From NCBI GenBank assembly GCA_024196135.1, contig JAMQCK010000012.1, positions 1-64,000 of the forward strand: 64,000 nucleotides of DNA, written 5' to 3'. The stretch comes from Pleurotus ostreatus/Saccharomyces cerevisiae fusant (lineage: Eukaryota > Opisthokonta). The notes beneath the pieces were generated by a model, which did not search any database, was not told where the DNA came from, and worked only from the letters and a program-made list of their open reading frames with translations. This document shows positions 43,240 through 54,943 of this stretch, one piece after another (position 1 is the stretch's first letter; each line of letters starts with the position of its first letter). Position numbers and translations under genes: made by a program.

Positions 43240-45601
43240 TCACCCGCAGGAACCCCCGACGCCCGCCGATACTGGATAGCTAGGCGATTGCGTTGTATGC
43301 GGAGCTGTATACATCCTGACAGCCGAGAAAGCAGCGGGTGGGTTGAAGACGTGCGATGCAGCTGTAGGCAGCCCGTGCGCGATAGAAGTGTCCGCAACAT
43401 GTACGTCGTTGGCGTAGACTGACGAGGACAAGCACGAGGAAGACGACGGGACCGTCTGCATGGTAGGCATAGTCCGGCGACGATAAGGCGGTTGAACAGA
43501 GCGGTCCCGCTGAGCGACAGGATATCCAGGAAAGAAGCGAGCATCAGTCTTGCCCTGAGGAGCGACAGAGGCACGCGGAAAGTTATACGCCGGATGAAGG
43601 GGACGCCTATAGTCGTAGTTCCAGTACGCCGGAGGCGGAGCCGTTGACTGGGGAGCCTTTTGCGGCAACACGATGCATGAGTGCATAGGTGTTGGTGACA
43701 GGAGGACGGAGGGATCACTAGCGGGAAGACTCGAGCCGCTAGCAAGAGGAGCTAGCCGACAGGACGCAGAGGGGTTTTGGTCGGGTCGAGCTCGAAGTGC
43801 ATGCGACGGAGACAGCCGTTGATCGCGCAGGTCAAAGCATTCGATAGCCGGAGAAGCAGAGGGCGCAACAGGCGGGACAGGCACTCCCGAAGCTCCAGAA
43901 GTCGATGCGAGATCGAAGGAAAGGACAGGCGGTGAAGGGGTCTGTTGGGCCGCGTATTCGTCAAGTATTTGCTGCGGTGTCTTGTAAGCGAGCTGCGGCG
44001 AGTCGGCGACAGAGCAAGGTGAAGGGTAGTCGGTCGCAGGTGAAGTCATACTGGAGCCAGACGACGTCTCCTGCATCGAGCTACTAGAAAGCACCGTGTC
44101 CTGCAGCCTACAAGTCGCGACCTCCGACTCGCGGGCGACTTCCGGCAAACAATCTATCCACGTCAGTGCGTCTTCTAGCACGGCGCGAAGATCGCCCTTC
44201 CTCGACGTAGTGGGTTCACTATCCACAGGAGAAGCCCGTGTTTGAGTAGCCGACTCGGGCTCGACGAAAGAGACGCGCGCTTCTATTCCGGAAGAGGACG
44301 TCCCGGTCGTGGAGCGCGTCGAAAGGTGGGTATATGCGCGTGGGCTAGAAGGAGTCGGAGCTTCGGGGGATATAGACGCGTCAAGCGGAGAGGTTTCGTC
44401 GTGCGGAGAGGTTTTGGCGAGTTGCGTAGCCTGAGGAGCGGAATGTAGTGGCAGGTCCTCGCTTGCAGCCGAGGAAACGCTTGTCGACGAAGAGAGCTCG
44501 GGAATATCAGAAACAAGATCATCGGAGCGAGGGGAGCCGTTGGAAGCAGGAGACGGAGCCGTGGAGGCGCCGAAGGCATTGAGCAGCTGGTGGGTGGCCA
44601 TGAGATCACGGATGACTACGGCCTGCGGCTGAGCGATTTTGAGGCGTTTGTTTGACGAGAGCGGAGATGCGAGAGCATCAAGGGATGCCACGTTGGTAAT
44701 AGCGTGGCTCTTGTCTTCATCGTCTCTCCCACCATAGCGAAATGTTGGGTCGAAAGAGCTCGTAGACGGCAAACCGACTATAGCAAGTCGTTCGCGCCCA
44801 GAAGGGCCGAGTTCGACAGAGACAGCGGAAGGTTTTAGGGGAAGATAAAGTTGCCTATTTTCAAGTTAGCGTGCGTGTTCCTTGATTCAGGAAGAAATAT
44901 TCACATTAGCGGCTGTTGACATGGTACAGCCCCGCCGAAGCTATGACAGTTATGCGTCTGAGCGTAGTACGCAGAGTCGTAGGAATGCGAAGGAGGGTAG
45001 ATCGGCGCATACGAGGGTAGGACTTGTTGGGAGTGGAAGGTATGGACGAAGGACGATTTGGTTCTCTTCTCCGCCGAGTCGTATAGTTCGTTGCTTCGTC
45101 GCCTCTTCGCGGGCACCCTATCCTCCTTCTCCTGCAGAAAGCGCAGCGTACACTCGTGCGACGTCTTGCAACCCGCTAATCGCAAACCATGTTAGCCAGG
45201 TGATCAATATAGGCCGGACCACCACCACCAAGATCGCCCAAACCGATCAACTCACCATACATCCTCGGCGGCGCATGCGTCTCGTCGAACCAGCCCACCG
45301 TCCTGTTCTTCGCGCTGATCGTGAGGAACAGCTCCGGGAAGCTCGGATGCGCCAGCCTCCCCGTCGCTCTGATCTGCAACCCCGGCCACACAGTCCATCC
45401 TCCCTCCACCTTCGCATAGATCTCGCACGTTCTCGGGTCCGTATCCACATAGATGTCGCCCAGCGTCCCAATATCGTTGTCGGGCGGCCCAGGGCATCGA
45501 TATTCGAAGAAGGTGGTGCTTTGGCGGCGGTTTGGGAGCGTCAGATTTCGACGGCGGGAGGAGGCGTAACCGCTCTTGCATTCGGAGGCGCGGGGAGGCA
45601 T
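43240..45601 (-). CDS. Disordered protein with shared N-terminal module (1)
   Basis: I do not recognise the family by name. Three exons. Exon 1, starting MPPRASECKSGYASS, encodes a compact module of about 90 residues: FFEYRCPGPPDNDIGTLGDI, YAKVEGGWTVWPG, HPSFPELFLTI, TVGWFDETHAPPRMYG. The gene at 47310 has the same module, with an intron at the same place and phase. Exon 2 begins AGCKTSHECTLRFLQEKEDR and holds a basic patch PAKRRRSNE. Exon 3 encodes about 530 residues of Ser/Pro/Thr-rich disorder with no fold visible, apart from a possible helix GDLRAVLEDALTWIDCLPEV. Introns are 50-90 nt. Nuclear function is a guess from the basic patch and disorder. Confidence 0.75.
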
Positions 45602-46160
45602 GGTAGGTGCTCGTGAATTCTTGAAAAGTTGGCTATGCAACAGATTGAGTATAAGACAATCTTTACGGTCGTAGATGAGGGTTGAAGGCAAGAGCTGTGG
45701 AAGAGGGAATAAACTCAAGAGGCGCCACAGAGCTTGTCATAGTTTGGTCCGGTCCGGGGTATCCGGTAAGCACGTGAAGCGCCCTCGTGGACCCACAATT
45801 CTAATGGCCAGGGCCGCGCAAAAGCTCAACTTGTAGAGAGAAAATCAAAGGGCACTCAGACAATAGAGTTTTGAGGGTCTTGTACTATTGAGCCCGAGGA
45901 GGACCTCTAGGCAGTGAAAGCACGTGGCGGGACGTCCGGCGGCGACACACATCCAAGTGGGAGGACATACGGCTAGTGATACAAACTTATGTGCACTCGA
46001 ACGAGGCTCGAGTAATAGTAATGTGATACAGAATTGAGATACAACGCGTGGACTTTGGTCGTGGATGCGCGCAAGGGTTCTCTTTTTGAAGTTGCGTGCG
46101 ACGCCCATGGTCAAACGCAAGAGTCGGTGAACCCACGAAAGCCTATACCAGGCTCACAGG
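45602..46160. other. Intergenic, no supported gene
   Basis: This is the 5' flank of the module gene starting at 45601 and the 3' flank of the small membrane protein gene. CACGTG lies at 45771-45776, about 170 bp upstream of the start at 45601. Confidence 0.5.
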
Positions 46161-46816
46161 CTACTGTGTGCACATCGGCGTAGGGGCCACGACCGGCGAG
46201 AGCTTCGAATTATGCCAGATGGGTGCGTCGAAGTCAGAGCTGTAGGCTGACGAGGGGGTTTTGCTGGCGCGTCGGGAGGTGTGGACGTCGAACATGCGCG
46301 GAGGGAGCTGAGGACACGAGAGGAGCGGAGCGGTATTGGGAGCGAGCGGCGAGGCGTAGTATTCCGAGGGCATCGAGGGCGAGGACAGGTGTTTTTCCGA
46401 GTCACAGGTCGAATCCGATCGTTCCAAGCAGGCGGTCTAGGGATTTTGAGTGTTAGCGAGCGTCCAGCAAGGTATAAAGAGCCACGTACGTGACTATCAT
46501 CCGTTGCCCGCATCTTCGCCCAGCGCCAGCGGGTCACCTTCGTCTTCGATCCCGGCGGCATTGCTCTCTTTTCCTCCTGGTGCCGCTCCTCGCTTCGCTT
46601 AGCGGACGCGCAGCAGCCGTAAAGCACGTAGATGAGCACGCCAGTGGTGATAAACAGGATAACGGCAATGGCGATATAGGCAAAGGGGTGCATGCCTTTG
46701 AAAGAGTGGGCGGAGTAGTGATGTGCATAAGGCGCGCTTGTCGTTGGGGAGGGGCTGTCGTCCGTTTGAGATGGGCCATCGCGCGGTGGCGGAGCGTCGT
46801 CAACCCAGTAGACCAT
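46161..46816 (-). CDS. Small single-pass membrane protein
   Basis: About 200 residues in two exons; family not recognised. A Pro/Ser/Asp-rich N-terminus (MVYWVDDAPPPRDGPSQTDD) is followed by one strong hydrophobic helix, FAYIAIAVILFITTGVLIYV. Next come Cys residues (LYGCCASAKRSEERHQEEKR) that may be palmitoylated. A basic segment SKTKVTRWRWAKMR follows. A 50-60-nt intron (GTACGTGG to CCCTAG) leads to the second exon with TACLERSDSTCDSEKH and a Ser/Pro-rich tail ending PTPMCTQ. By the positive-inside pattern the tail is cytosolic. No signal peptide. It lies between the two genes sharing the N-terminal module but carries no part of that module. Confidence 0.7.
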
Positions 46817-47309
46817 CAAAAGGCGAGCTGAGCGAGAGGAGCTACCGGTGTTCGGAGGTTGGCGACGAGAGCCTGATCAATGGGGTGGCTTGGACAAGCT
46901 GGTCGACGCGCGCCCGCCACCCGGCGTCACGTCAAAGCATCATGTGATTGGCACGCTGGCGTCCACGAGGCGTTTTGTTGATTTCTGTTTGAAGTCGAAA
47001 TCAATGCTCAAAGGCGAACCATCGGGTACTATCCTTGCGGACGTAGATTTTCTGGATATATGTACTCGAAAAGATTCTTTGAGGTGATTTTTCTGACCTT
47101 TCATCATGCGTAGCTCGGGTCCGAAGGTTGCCACGTTCACATTGTGCGCACGTGATGGGCAAAATTCGTGACCTCTCGTGACCAATTCCCACGGTTTGAG
47201 GCCCCAATCCGAGTTCTTCAACCGCCAGGTGACTTGACCAGAACCATTTTGCAGGCTGTCCGCAGCTGCCACAATCTCGTCTCATCGTCTCTTCGCTCCA
47301 GCCTGCGCC
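46817..47309. other. Divergent intergenic region
   Basis: This is the shared 5' flank of the small membrane protein and the large module gene. It carries CACGTG at 47149-47154, about 160 bp upstream of the ATG at 47310. Confidence 0.5.
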
Positions 47310-50300
47310 ATGGAGAGCGAGGTCACTCCCGAGCCACCTACTGCTCCTTCCATCCATGAGCAGGACGAAGACATGGAACCTCCTCATCGCCTCTTGTCAT
47401 TCAGGGAATATCGCGGCACGAGGCATCCAACGAGAGACCTAGGCGAGGTCGGAGACATATATATCAGCATGTGCCCCTCGAACTATGCACTATACGCGAA
47501 GCTAGACAACGACTGGGCGCAGTGGCCCGGCCCGGGTAGCATGCTCACCATCGTGCACCCCGACTATGAAGAATTTACCCTCGGGGTCAACATGAAGAAG
47601 AAGATCATTGGGTGGCTCGAGAGCGGGAGCCTGGGGGATGAATACCCGCCGTATGGTGCGTGTCGCGTTCCTCATTCCCTTTCAAGGCGACTAATGATCG
47701 GTGTAGTCCAGTTCCCCCATGACGCTTTGTTCTATGTCCTGGAAGGATTCGGTGTCCGCTACGTACCCAGAATCATCACTGGCGACAAGCGCAGGAGCTC
47801 TCGCGCACCAACAGGACCTCCCTTCAAGCGTCCCAAGCTCGGCCCGGCAGGATGGACCCGTCCGGATCAGGAGGAGGCGCCCTCTCGACCTGAAGACTCA
47901 GATACAGACGACGACTTCTACTGGATGGATAAGGAGGACGAGGAGAAGCTGAAGCAAGTTCCCGAGAGACCCATCTATCCTCCTGAAGACCTAGTCGCGC
48001 TACCCCGTCGCCCCTACACAGGCACCACTGTTACGAGCGCGACCACGAACGGCAAGGAAGTCCCCACCTACGCAGACGATACCACTATCGTTCCACCTCC
48101 CCCGACCCCTCCCCCATCACCCCCTCCCCCCAAGAGTCCACGGCTTGCGCCGACGTCCACCAAGGGAAGGAAGAACGCGACGAAGGCTCCCCGCTCGCGT
48201 GCCCCACGCAAGGCACCCGCGGCGAAGAAGAACGCGAAGGCTGCGAAGGAGAGCGTCAGTGCGCCTGCAGCCATCAAGCGACAAAGCCTCGAGCCCGGTC
48301 CCTCCAAGCAACCCTCCGTGCACCGTGATGATGACGGCGAGAGCGAACGATCGGATACCCCCGACCCTGCCACCTTCGACTACGACAGCGACGGTGGCTC
48401 GGACGATAGCGGCGAGCGCCAGGGCTTCTTCACCCGCGCGGACGTCACCTTCCAACCCGAGGACTCGCGCTTCCCTACCCCCACTACGCCCGCAGGACCG
48501 GAAGGAGAATTGCACAGCGTCGTCCTCATCCATCCCCCATTCACCCGGTATCCTGGTAGCGGCGCTGGGCACGCGCCGCCCCTCACGTACAGTCTGCTCG
48601 TCGAGCATCCCGACTGGGTGCTCGACGCGCGCGACTTCGTGTGGAACGGGAACCCGAACCCGCGCGCGGTGCCGTACCCAGCGTCACTCGAGCCCCCGCG
48701 CGGCCGGTTGATCAAGGAGTCGCGCCTGCGCTGCACGTTCTGCAACCGTTCGTACGCGGGCGTGAACGCGAAGAGCATGTGGCGGCGGCACGTCTTCGAC
48801 TTCCACGGGATCGCGATGACGAACCGGCGCGACGGCGTGGGCAAGTCCACGCTCAACCCGCCCATGAATGGGCCGCGCGACCCGGCGGCGGGGCTCAAGA
48901 TCCAGTCCGCGCCGGGGAGCTCATTCATCATACCGCCACCGTCGCGCACGCAGCGGCTGCCGCCAAGGTCTTTGGCGGAGAACGTGCCCGCGCATTTGCC
49001 TGGGTCGTTCAGTCGAAGGTCTTCGGAAAAGACTGCGAGTCGGGCATCGAGTTATGCGACACCTCCGCCTCCTCCTCAGCCTCAACCCGAACCCCAGCCT
49101 GAGCCGCAGCCCGAGCCTCGGCGCGATCCTCGTGCTGAGCCCCAGCTGGCCCCTCAACCTCAGGCTCAGCCACAGGACCAAGCCCAGCCTCCGATTGAAC
49201 CTCCACCTCAGGCTCCTTCTCAGGCTCAGCCCCAACTGCAGCCTCAATCGCAGCCTCAACCTCAGGTTCAGCCCCAGGCTCAGACTCAGGCTCAACCACA
49301 GCCCCAGCTCTATGTGCAGCCTCAGCCTCAACCTGTGCTACACCCGCAACCGCCACCACTAACTCAAACGTATCCTCTACGATATCCGTTATCGACACAG
49401 ACACAGTTGGCTTCGTACGGAGCCAACAGTGTCTCCGCAGGCGCAAGTGGACAGAGCACTACTGCAACCACCACAACTCCCACCACCACTGCCGGCGGTT
49501 ACTATCGTAATCCCAATCGCCGTCATCACAGAGAGCCAGATCCGTACGTCTCTTACTCTTGCTTCGATCACGAACATTGTCTAACGCGCCTGCAGACCCT
49601 TCCCTCGCGGCCCATCACCCCCACGAGCCTTTGAGCCTTTAGTCGTGACTGAAGAACTCAGGCAAAAGCTCTTAGCCAAGTTTCCCAAGGAAACACTGTC
49701 AGGCGTCAAGGGCTCATCCACGAGCCTCGCCGGAGACTCGCGCCTGCTGCCGGGGCAGACGCTGACGTCGACCCTCGCGACCTACGACTCGAAAGGCGAG
49801 GCGCGCCTCATGGCGGCGGCCGCGATGAAGCTGGCGGAGGCGCCAATTGTACCTGCACCGCAGTCTATCCCGAAATACGCCCCGCCGTATTTCTATTCGG
49901 CGACTACACCGTCGTATCCGCCGTCAGCGTCCACTCCGTCGTATACTGCATCCCAGCCCTTGCGGTCGTATGCGTCCTTTCAGACTGTCGGATCGTATGC
50001 ATCCTCATCGCAGCCTGGTAGCTCGTATACGTCTTCGTATCCTGTTAGCACGTATCCGTCTGCGCAACCTGTCGGGTCATATACGTCTTCGCAGCCTGGT
50101 CGGACGTATGCACCCTCCCAACCTGCACCACCGCGCACGCCTCTGCCTTCAGCCCCGTCGCGCACCCCGTCACAGCCCGCGCCATCACAAACACCTCAGC
50201 CCGCGCCATCGCAGACACCCCAGCCTACCCCGCCGCCGCCGCCGACAAATCAGTCTGCTCCGCCAACCGCGCCCTCGCCGGCGTCGTTCTTCCCGCCAGG

Positions 50301-50820
50301 TTCGTTGCCAAGGAACTTCCCCCCTCCCCCGTCCTCTGCGCCGCCCTCGTACAGCAATTCGTCGTCGTTCCCAACCGGCTCAACGAGCAGTTCGTCGTTC
50401 AGCAATGGCTCATCGTCCTTCAGTAACGGCATGACCAGCGGCGCAACGTCCTACGGCAGCAACTTGAGCAACGGCAACGGTTCGACGAGTAGCTCATCGA
50501 CGACCTTCAACAACGGCTTCGGCCACGGCATCAATAGGTCCGGGGGGCTGAACGGCAACAGCAACGGCGTCCTCAGCACTCACACCGGCCTCCCGATGGA
50601 CACATCCTTCCTGCCGCCCAACTTCCAGCAGCGCTTCCCCTCCGCACCCACCCGTTCCACCACTGAGACTCCCGACGAGCGAAGAGACATGGAAGGGTCG
50701 CCCAGCACACCGCGCGAGTCGGTTGACCCCGAGGCTTGCCAGTGCTTTATTCCGACGCAGTCCTGCGTGATCTGTCGCATGCGGCGGCAGTCGACGAGCA
50801 ATGGGGCCAACAAGATCTGA
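47310..50820 (+). CDS. Large C2H2 protein with shared N-terminal module (2)
   Basis: A protein of about 1,130 residues in three exons. The N-terminus carries the module also found at 45601: LLSFREYRGTRHPTRDLGEV, GDIYISMCPSNYALYAKLDN, WAQWPGPGS, HPDYEEFTLGV, IIGWLESGSL, YPPYG. It is cut by an intron at the same position and phase. After it come VQFPHDALFYVLEGFGVRYV, a basic Lys/Pro/Ala-rich region (KGRKNATKAPRSRAPRKAP) and acidic stretches. A single C2H2-type finger follows, C-x2-C-x15-H-x4-H (LRCTFCNRSY...RRHVFDFH). A long Pro-Gln repeat region follows, then the last exon, rich in Ser/Pro/Tyr. The C-terminus has closely spaced Cys residues (CQCFIPTQSCVICRMRRQ). Overall it looks like a DNA-binding regulator, which is inferred. 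Confidence 0.8.
49065..49362 (+). repeat. Pro-Gln coding minisatellite
   Basis: About 100 codons of degenerate PQ, AQPQ, PEPQ and similar units inside the large C2H2 gene. The DNA is a loose repeat of CCTCAGC-like words. The opposite strand is open in several frames here because of composition only. Confidence 0.8.
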
Positions 50821-51867
50821 TGATGCGCTCCGGGGGACTCAGACTAAGCGCAGCAGGCCGCGCGGAGGATGAGAAGGGGGAAAGGCTTTTTATACATCTC
50901 TCCCACCATGACTTTGTACATACCATACGCACCAGCGCGCACCGTCGCCTAGTCCCGCAACTTTGCATAGTGTTTCTTGTTGCATTATCACTAGTCATGG
51001 CCTATTTATCGTGCTTATTAACATGTTTTCTCTCGCTCCCTGATTTTGAAGAGGCTCCTACGCCGCTCAGGGCCTGTCCTTGACTGGATCAAGCAGTTGT
51101 CGGGGGAGACAAGCAAGCGCCCATAAAGTCGCGTGGATATCATTAGCCTCGTGGCCGTCGAGCTGATTGCGCCTTTTCCTCAACCATCATCTCGCCTACG
51201 ACGGCGCGATACCACTGGACGAATTTGAGGAATGATACTATGTAGGTTCTGCGGCTCGATCTTCAGTGGCTATCATACCCTTTCTTTCACACGCACAGCC
51301 ATTCGCTGGATAACTACGACTTCAGGTGCAAGACCTGCTCCCTGGGTATCCGGACATATGCGTTCTGAACAGAGAGGCACGGTACTGGCTCCCCACAATC
51401 TATTGTACTGTTTTAGGCGCCCTTCATGCACACGGACCGCTTCGCAGTAGCGCACGTTCTCCTGATCGCTATCTTTCATTCGGCGGTTCTCGCTGAAGGC
51501 GGGAGGAAGGACACCATGCCCGCGTAAGGCGCCCATCGTCTACAACGCTTCTAGGCCCACCTTCACAAGCTATACCGCTCGTCCGGCTGTCTTCAATCAA
51601 GCAAGCAGAGGTCAGAGCTCACCGAGAGAGGCTGCGCTAGCGCCGTCCTTATCGTGACCTTAGGGCCGCAGACTCCGTATCTGCGTGCCGAGCATAGAGA
51701 CGCTCCGAGACATGATCGCCTGTATCCTGTGGCGCTGCTTCACCTCATATCTGTGCTGACGCGGAGCGGGTCAAAAGATTCAGCAGCTTGAGCATCGGGA
51801 GCGCCGTTCTTTCCTCCTGCGATCATCCTCGTCTGCCCTTGACATTCCAGCTTTGCGCTGACGGCGC
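50821..51867. other. Intergenic, no supported gene
   Basis: About 1 kb between the C2H2 gene and the DUF6534 gene, both on the plus strand. Short open frames at 51232-51450 and on the opposite strand have no domain or splice support. Confidence 0.5.
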
Positions 51868-53527
51868 ATGGCGCCTGAAGCACCCGCCACGCCTGGCTTG
51901 GCCACGGTTCCGCCCGATATAGCCTTCATGTGAGCCAAACTCTTTCAGTAGTACCTGCGCAACCGTTGACAATCCTATAGCACAGGGCCCACGGTGAGCA
52001 GTGTTCGCAGTTGAAAAGTACCTGTCTGACATCTTATCCCCTCTATCAGATCCTTGGCGCTTGCCTGAACTGGGCCCTCATGGGTGTACTAGTGCCGCAG
52101 TTGTATTACTACCAAACCCATTATTCTGGCGATCATCGCCGAATCAAAGCTCTCGGTAAGCACTGGTGCTCCAAACTTGTATGCAAGTCCGTCGACTGAA
52201 GCAACTTCCTTGTTAGTTTACGGTCTCGCCGTTTTGGAATGCCTTCAGACCTGTATGGTCACCGCGGATGCCTTCCATTGGTTCGTACAACGCCTTCCTG
52301 CTGCCCGCGATCTCCTCGTGACAGTCCATTAGGTTTGTCTTCGGCTACGCCAATCTAGCACAACTCGACGACACGTTCCTCAACTCCTGGGACGTACCGC
52401 TTCTAGACGCGATCATCGCGCTTATCGTGCAAGCCTTCTACTGTTGGAGAATCCACGTGCTACAAAGAGGCGCCCTTGTGCTCCCCTGCGCGATTATTGT
52501 CGCGAGTACCTTGACAGTTGCGAAGAACTCCAGAGCTTGATGCTATGTCAGGTTTCGTTAGCTCAATGCGGCGCGGGAATCGCAGTCGCTGTCCAGGCCA
52601 ACCAGCTAGGGAAGCTCTCGCTCATAGGCGAGAACGAGATCCCTCAGGCGGTGAGTGTTCGCTATAGGACTGGTCAGCTGCGAGTACCTGACACCTGCTT
52701 TCAGATATGGCTGTCCGGAAGCGCTCTGGCGGACATCATGATCACCGCCTCCCTTGCCTGGATCGTACGAGCGCTGTTGAATCTAATCCACCATCACTCA
52801 CAGTCCCTCAGCTGCTTCGGAAGAGGCCACGTCAGACTGGGGTGTACCGCAAGCTCGTCAATCGCGTCGTAGCGATCACGGTAGAGACGAACTCGCTGAC
52901 AGGTATGGATCTCCAATATGCTGTTTATGATATGGCAGCTGATCTCACCCAGCTGGGGTGGCTATCATCGCACTCGTTCTCTTCCTTGCAGTTCCTGTGC
53001 GTGGCGTTCTTGAAAGTCGCGAACTTTATCTCACATCATCTCCTCAGCAACACACCGCCCTCGTCGTTCCTCCGTAACTTACTTGCCTTGTCATTGTCCG
53101 ACTTGTGTTGAAAACCCTTGTCAGAACCGCCATCATGGGCAAGCTCTACACCAACTGCCTCGTCGCCGTGCTCAACAACCGCCAACGACGCAACAGCTCG
53201 AACGGCGAGCGAGCCACGTCCGTCCGCCTCAGCGACATCCCCTCCGTTCGCCTTAGCGACGTCCCCAAAGGTCGCTGGAATGCCTCACGCAGCGATTCGG
53301 GCGCAATCTGCGTGTCCGTCGTACGCGACGTCGACGTGCAATGGGAGGATGTGAAGCCGGTGCACGATGCGACACAACCGCCTATGCCGCGTCGGCTCGA
53401 GCCACTGCGTCCAAAAAGTTGGAAGCAGAGTACACCGAGCGTACCTGCGAATTGGGGTGTGCAGGTGCGTATCGAATCGCTCGGTGTATCTGCGCTGCCA
53501 ACAGCTGAACCTCTTATAGAGGCCTGA
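51868..53527 (+). CDS. DUF6534 seven-helix membrane protein
   Basis: Basidiomycete-specific integral membrane protein of the DUF6534 class; role unknown. Simple translation looks broken, but splicing by hand gives an intact protein of about 390 residues in 11 exons. It starts MAPEAPATPGLATVPPDIAF (51868-51929), then a 13-nt exon (51981-51993) giving T-G-P-T, then ILGACLNWALMGVLVPQLYY. Further helices follow: VYGLAVLECLQTCMVTADAF, LDAIIALIVQAFYCWRIHVL, LPCAIIVSLAQCGAGIAVAV, ALADIMITASLAWILLRKR, and AGVAIIALVLFLAVP. A 26-nt exon encodes QHTALVVPP. Typical family motifs present: HWFVFGYANL, LVNRVVAITVETNSLT and GKLYTNCLVAVLNNR. The cytosolic tail is polar (SVRLSDIPSVRLSDVPKGRW). One donor (GTCGCG near 52500) is unusual. 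Confidence 0.82.
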
Positions 53528-53720
53528 ATCGACATACGACGCTCATGATCGACTTGCCTAACGCAGATGTCGTGAACGAAGGCCTGTCAGTAATACGGAA
53601 ACCGGCTTGTATTTCTATTGTACACGCTTGTACCCATCGCATCGCCAAACCTAATTGAGCTTCGGTCACGCCTTCATCTCGGACAAGACAAACAGTTGCT
53701 AACGTATTCTATATTGTGAG

Positions 53721-54515
53721 TTAGTTCTCATCTTCGTACTGATGCATCGCTTCCATGAACCGCGCCCATCGGCCTCCATTCAGCCCCTTCAGCTCCTCCC
53801 ACATCGCCGGGTAGCCCTTCTTGATCCACTGGAACACGGACGCGATGGCGAAGTCAGCGTCGACAGGCGAGTCACCCAGCAAAAACAGCGCGTTGTCCCC
53901 ATTCTCCTTGACCATCGCTTCGACCCACATAAGCCCTTCCTTCCCATCCGCCTTCGCCTTCTTTACAGCCGCCTCATCACCCCAGATCTCCTCGAGCTTC
54001 TTCCCGAAGATCTTCTCCCGTGTCTCGCGGAAGTACACCTGCGTGCGCTCGTTGAAGATCTTGAAGCCGTGCTCCAGGATCGCGGGGAAGAACGCGAACG
54101 CGACCTTCTGGAACATCGTGTCCGTGAAGACGTGCTGCAGGCCGGAGGTGTTGTGGGGGAAGAGCAGGGGCTTGTCGGGGTACGTCTTGTCGAGGTAGCG
54201 CGCGATCTCGTGGCAGTCGGTGATGTACTCCTTGGTGAGGGAGTCGTAGATCGTGGGCACGGTGTACTTGGGGCGGCCGTCGGCCCATTTGCCGGAGGGA
54301 GGCGCGCCTGCGGCGATCATCTCGCGCTCGACGTCGCAGAGCTCGAGCCAAGTTGTCGTGAACGGGATGCCCTTGTACTTCAACGCGTATCTGCGCGGGT
54401 CATGTCAGAAGAGGATAACAACAGAGGAGAGGGACACGCACCGGGTACGCCAGGTATTTACCGACCAGGCGCCAACCTTGGTGGTCATATCGTACAGGAC
54501 AATTTGGTGACCCAT
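53721..54515 (-). CDS. Glutathione S-transferase, Ure2p-like, copy 1
   Basis: Cytosolic GST with an N-terminal thioredoxin-like and a C-terminal helical domain. Two exons: exon 1 encodes MGHQIVLYDMTTKVGAWSVN, and a short intron after NTWRTR leads to YALKYKGIPFTTTWLEL. The glutathione-site motif is VPTIYDS, followed by the helix YITDCHEIARYLDKTYPDKP. The C-terminal half includes RTQVYFRETREKIFG and the N-capping region LLGDSPVDADFAIAS. Length is about 240 residues. In Agaricomycetes such enzymes often form large tandem groups acting on wood-derived compounds; that use is inferred. It is the downstream member of a tandem pair in the same orientation. Confidence 0.9.
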
Positions 54516-54943
54516 GATCGCAATGTGAGGGAACGGCGAGAGCGCTGGATCCGGAGATGGCACTCAGGCGACCTATAAGTGAGTGTACGTCTCGGCGCCA
54601 GTATCCATATCGAATCACCTATTGAGTCACGGTCCAGATGCTCGACGTCGCGGACCGTATGGCCTTCTTGCGCCTGCGGGGACAAGAGCTTTGGGGATCG
54701 GCGAGCCACAATTCGGAATTGAACCCATCGATATGGACACCCCGCGCAGGTCACATCGTCTCTGGTATGTTCCAAGTAATTTATTCTTCCCCTCGTTTGC
54801 TGTGACAGGACGAGATACAACACGATGTCTATCTGAACATGACGTTTTGAGAACATGTTTTGGTGGCGGCTGCAAGAGGCCATCAACGTCAGTCAGGTCG
54901 CAGGAAGTAAGTCGTGCCTACCTTCCCAGTCAACAACAAATGC
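54516..54943. other. Spacer between the two GST genes
   Basis: Holds the 5' flank of GST copy 1, including a weak TTATAG element on the minus strand near 54573. No gene is supported. Confidence 0.5.

Noticed and set aside
49065..49362. CRISPR-like or satellite array
   Set aside because: The units are degenerate Pro-Gln codons within an open coding frame, without regular spacers.
52021..53111. Reading the DUF6534 locus as a frameshifted pseudogene
   Set aside because: All apparent breaks fall inside GT-AG introns. Hand splicing gives one continuous family-typical protein.
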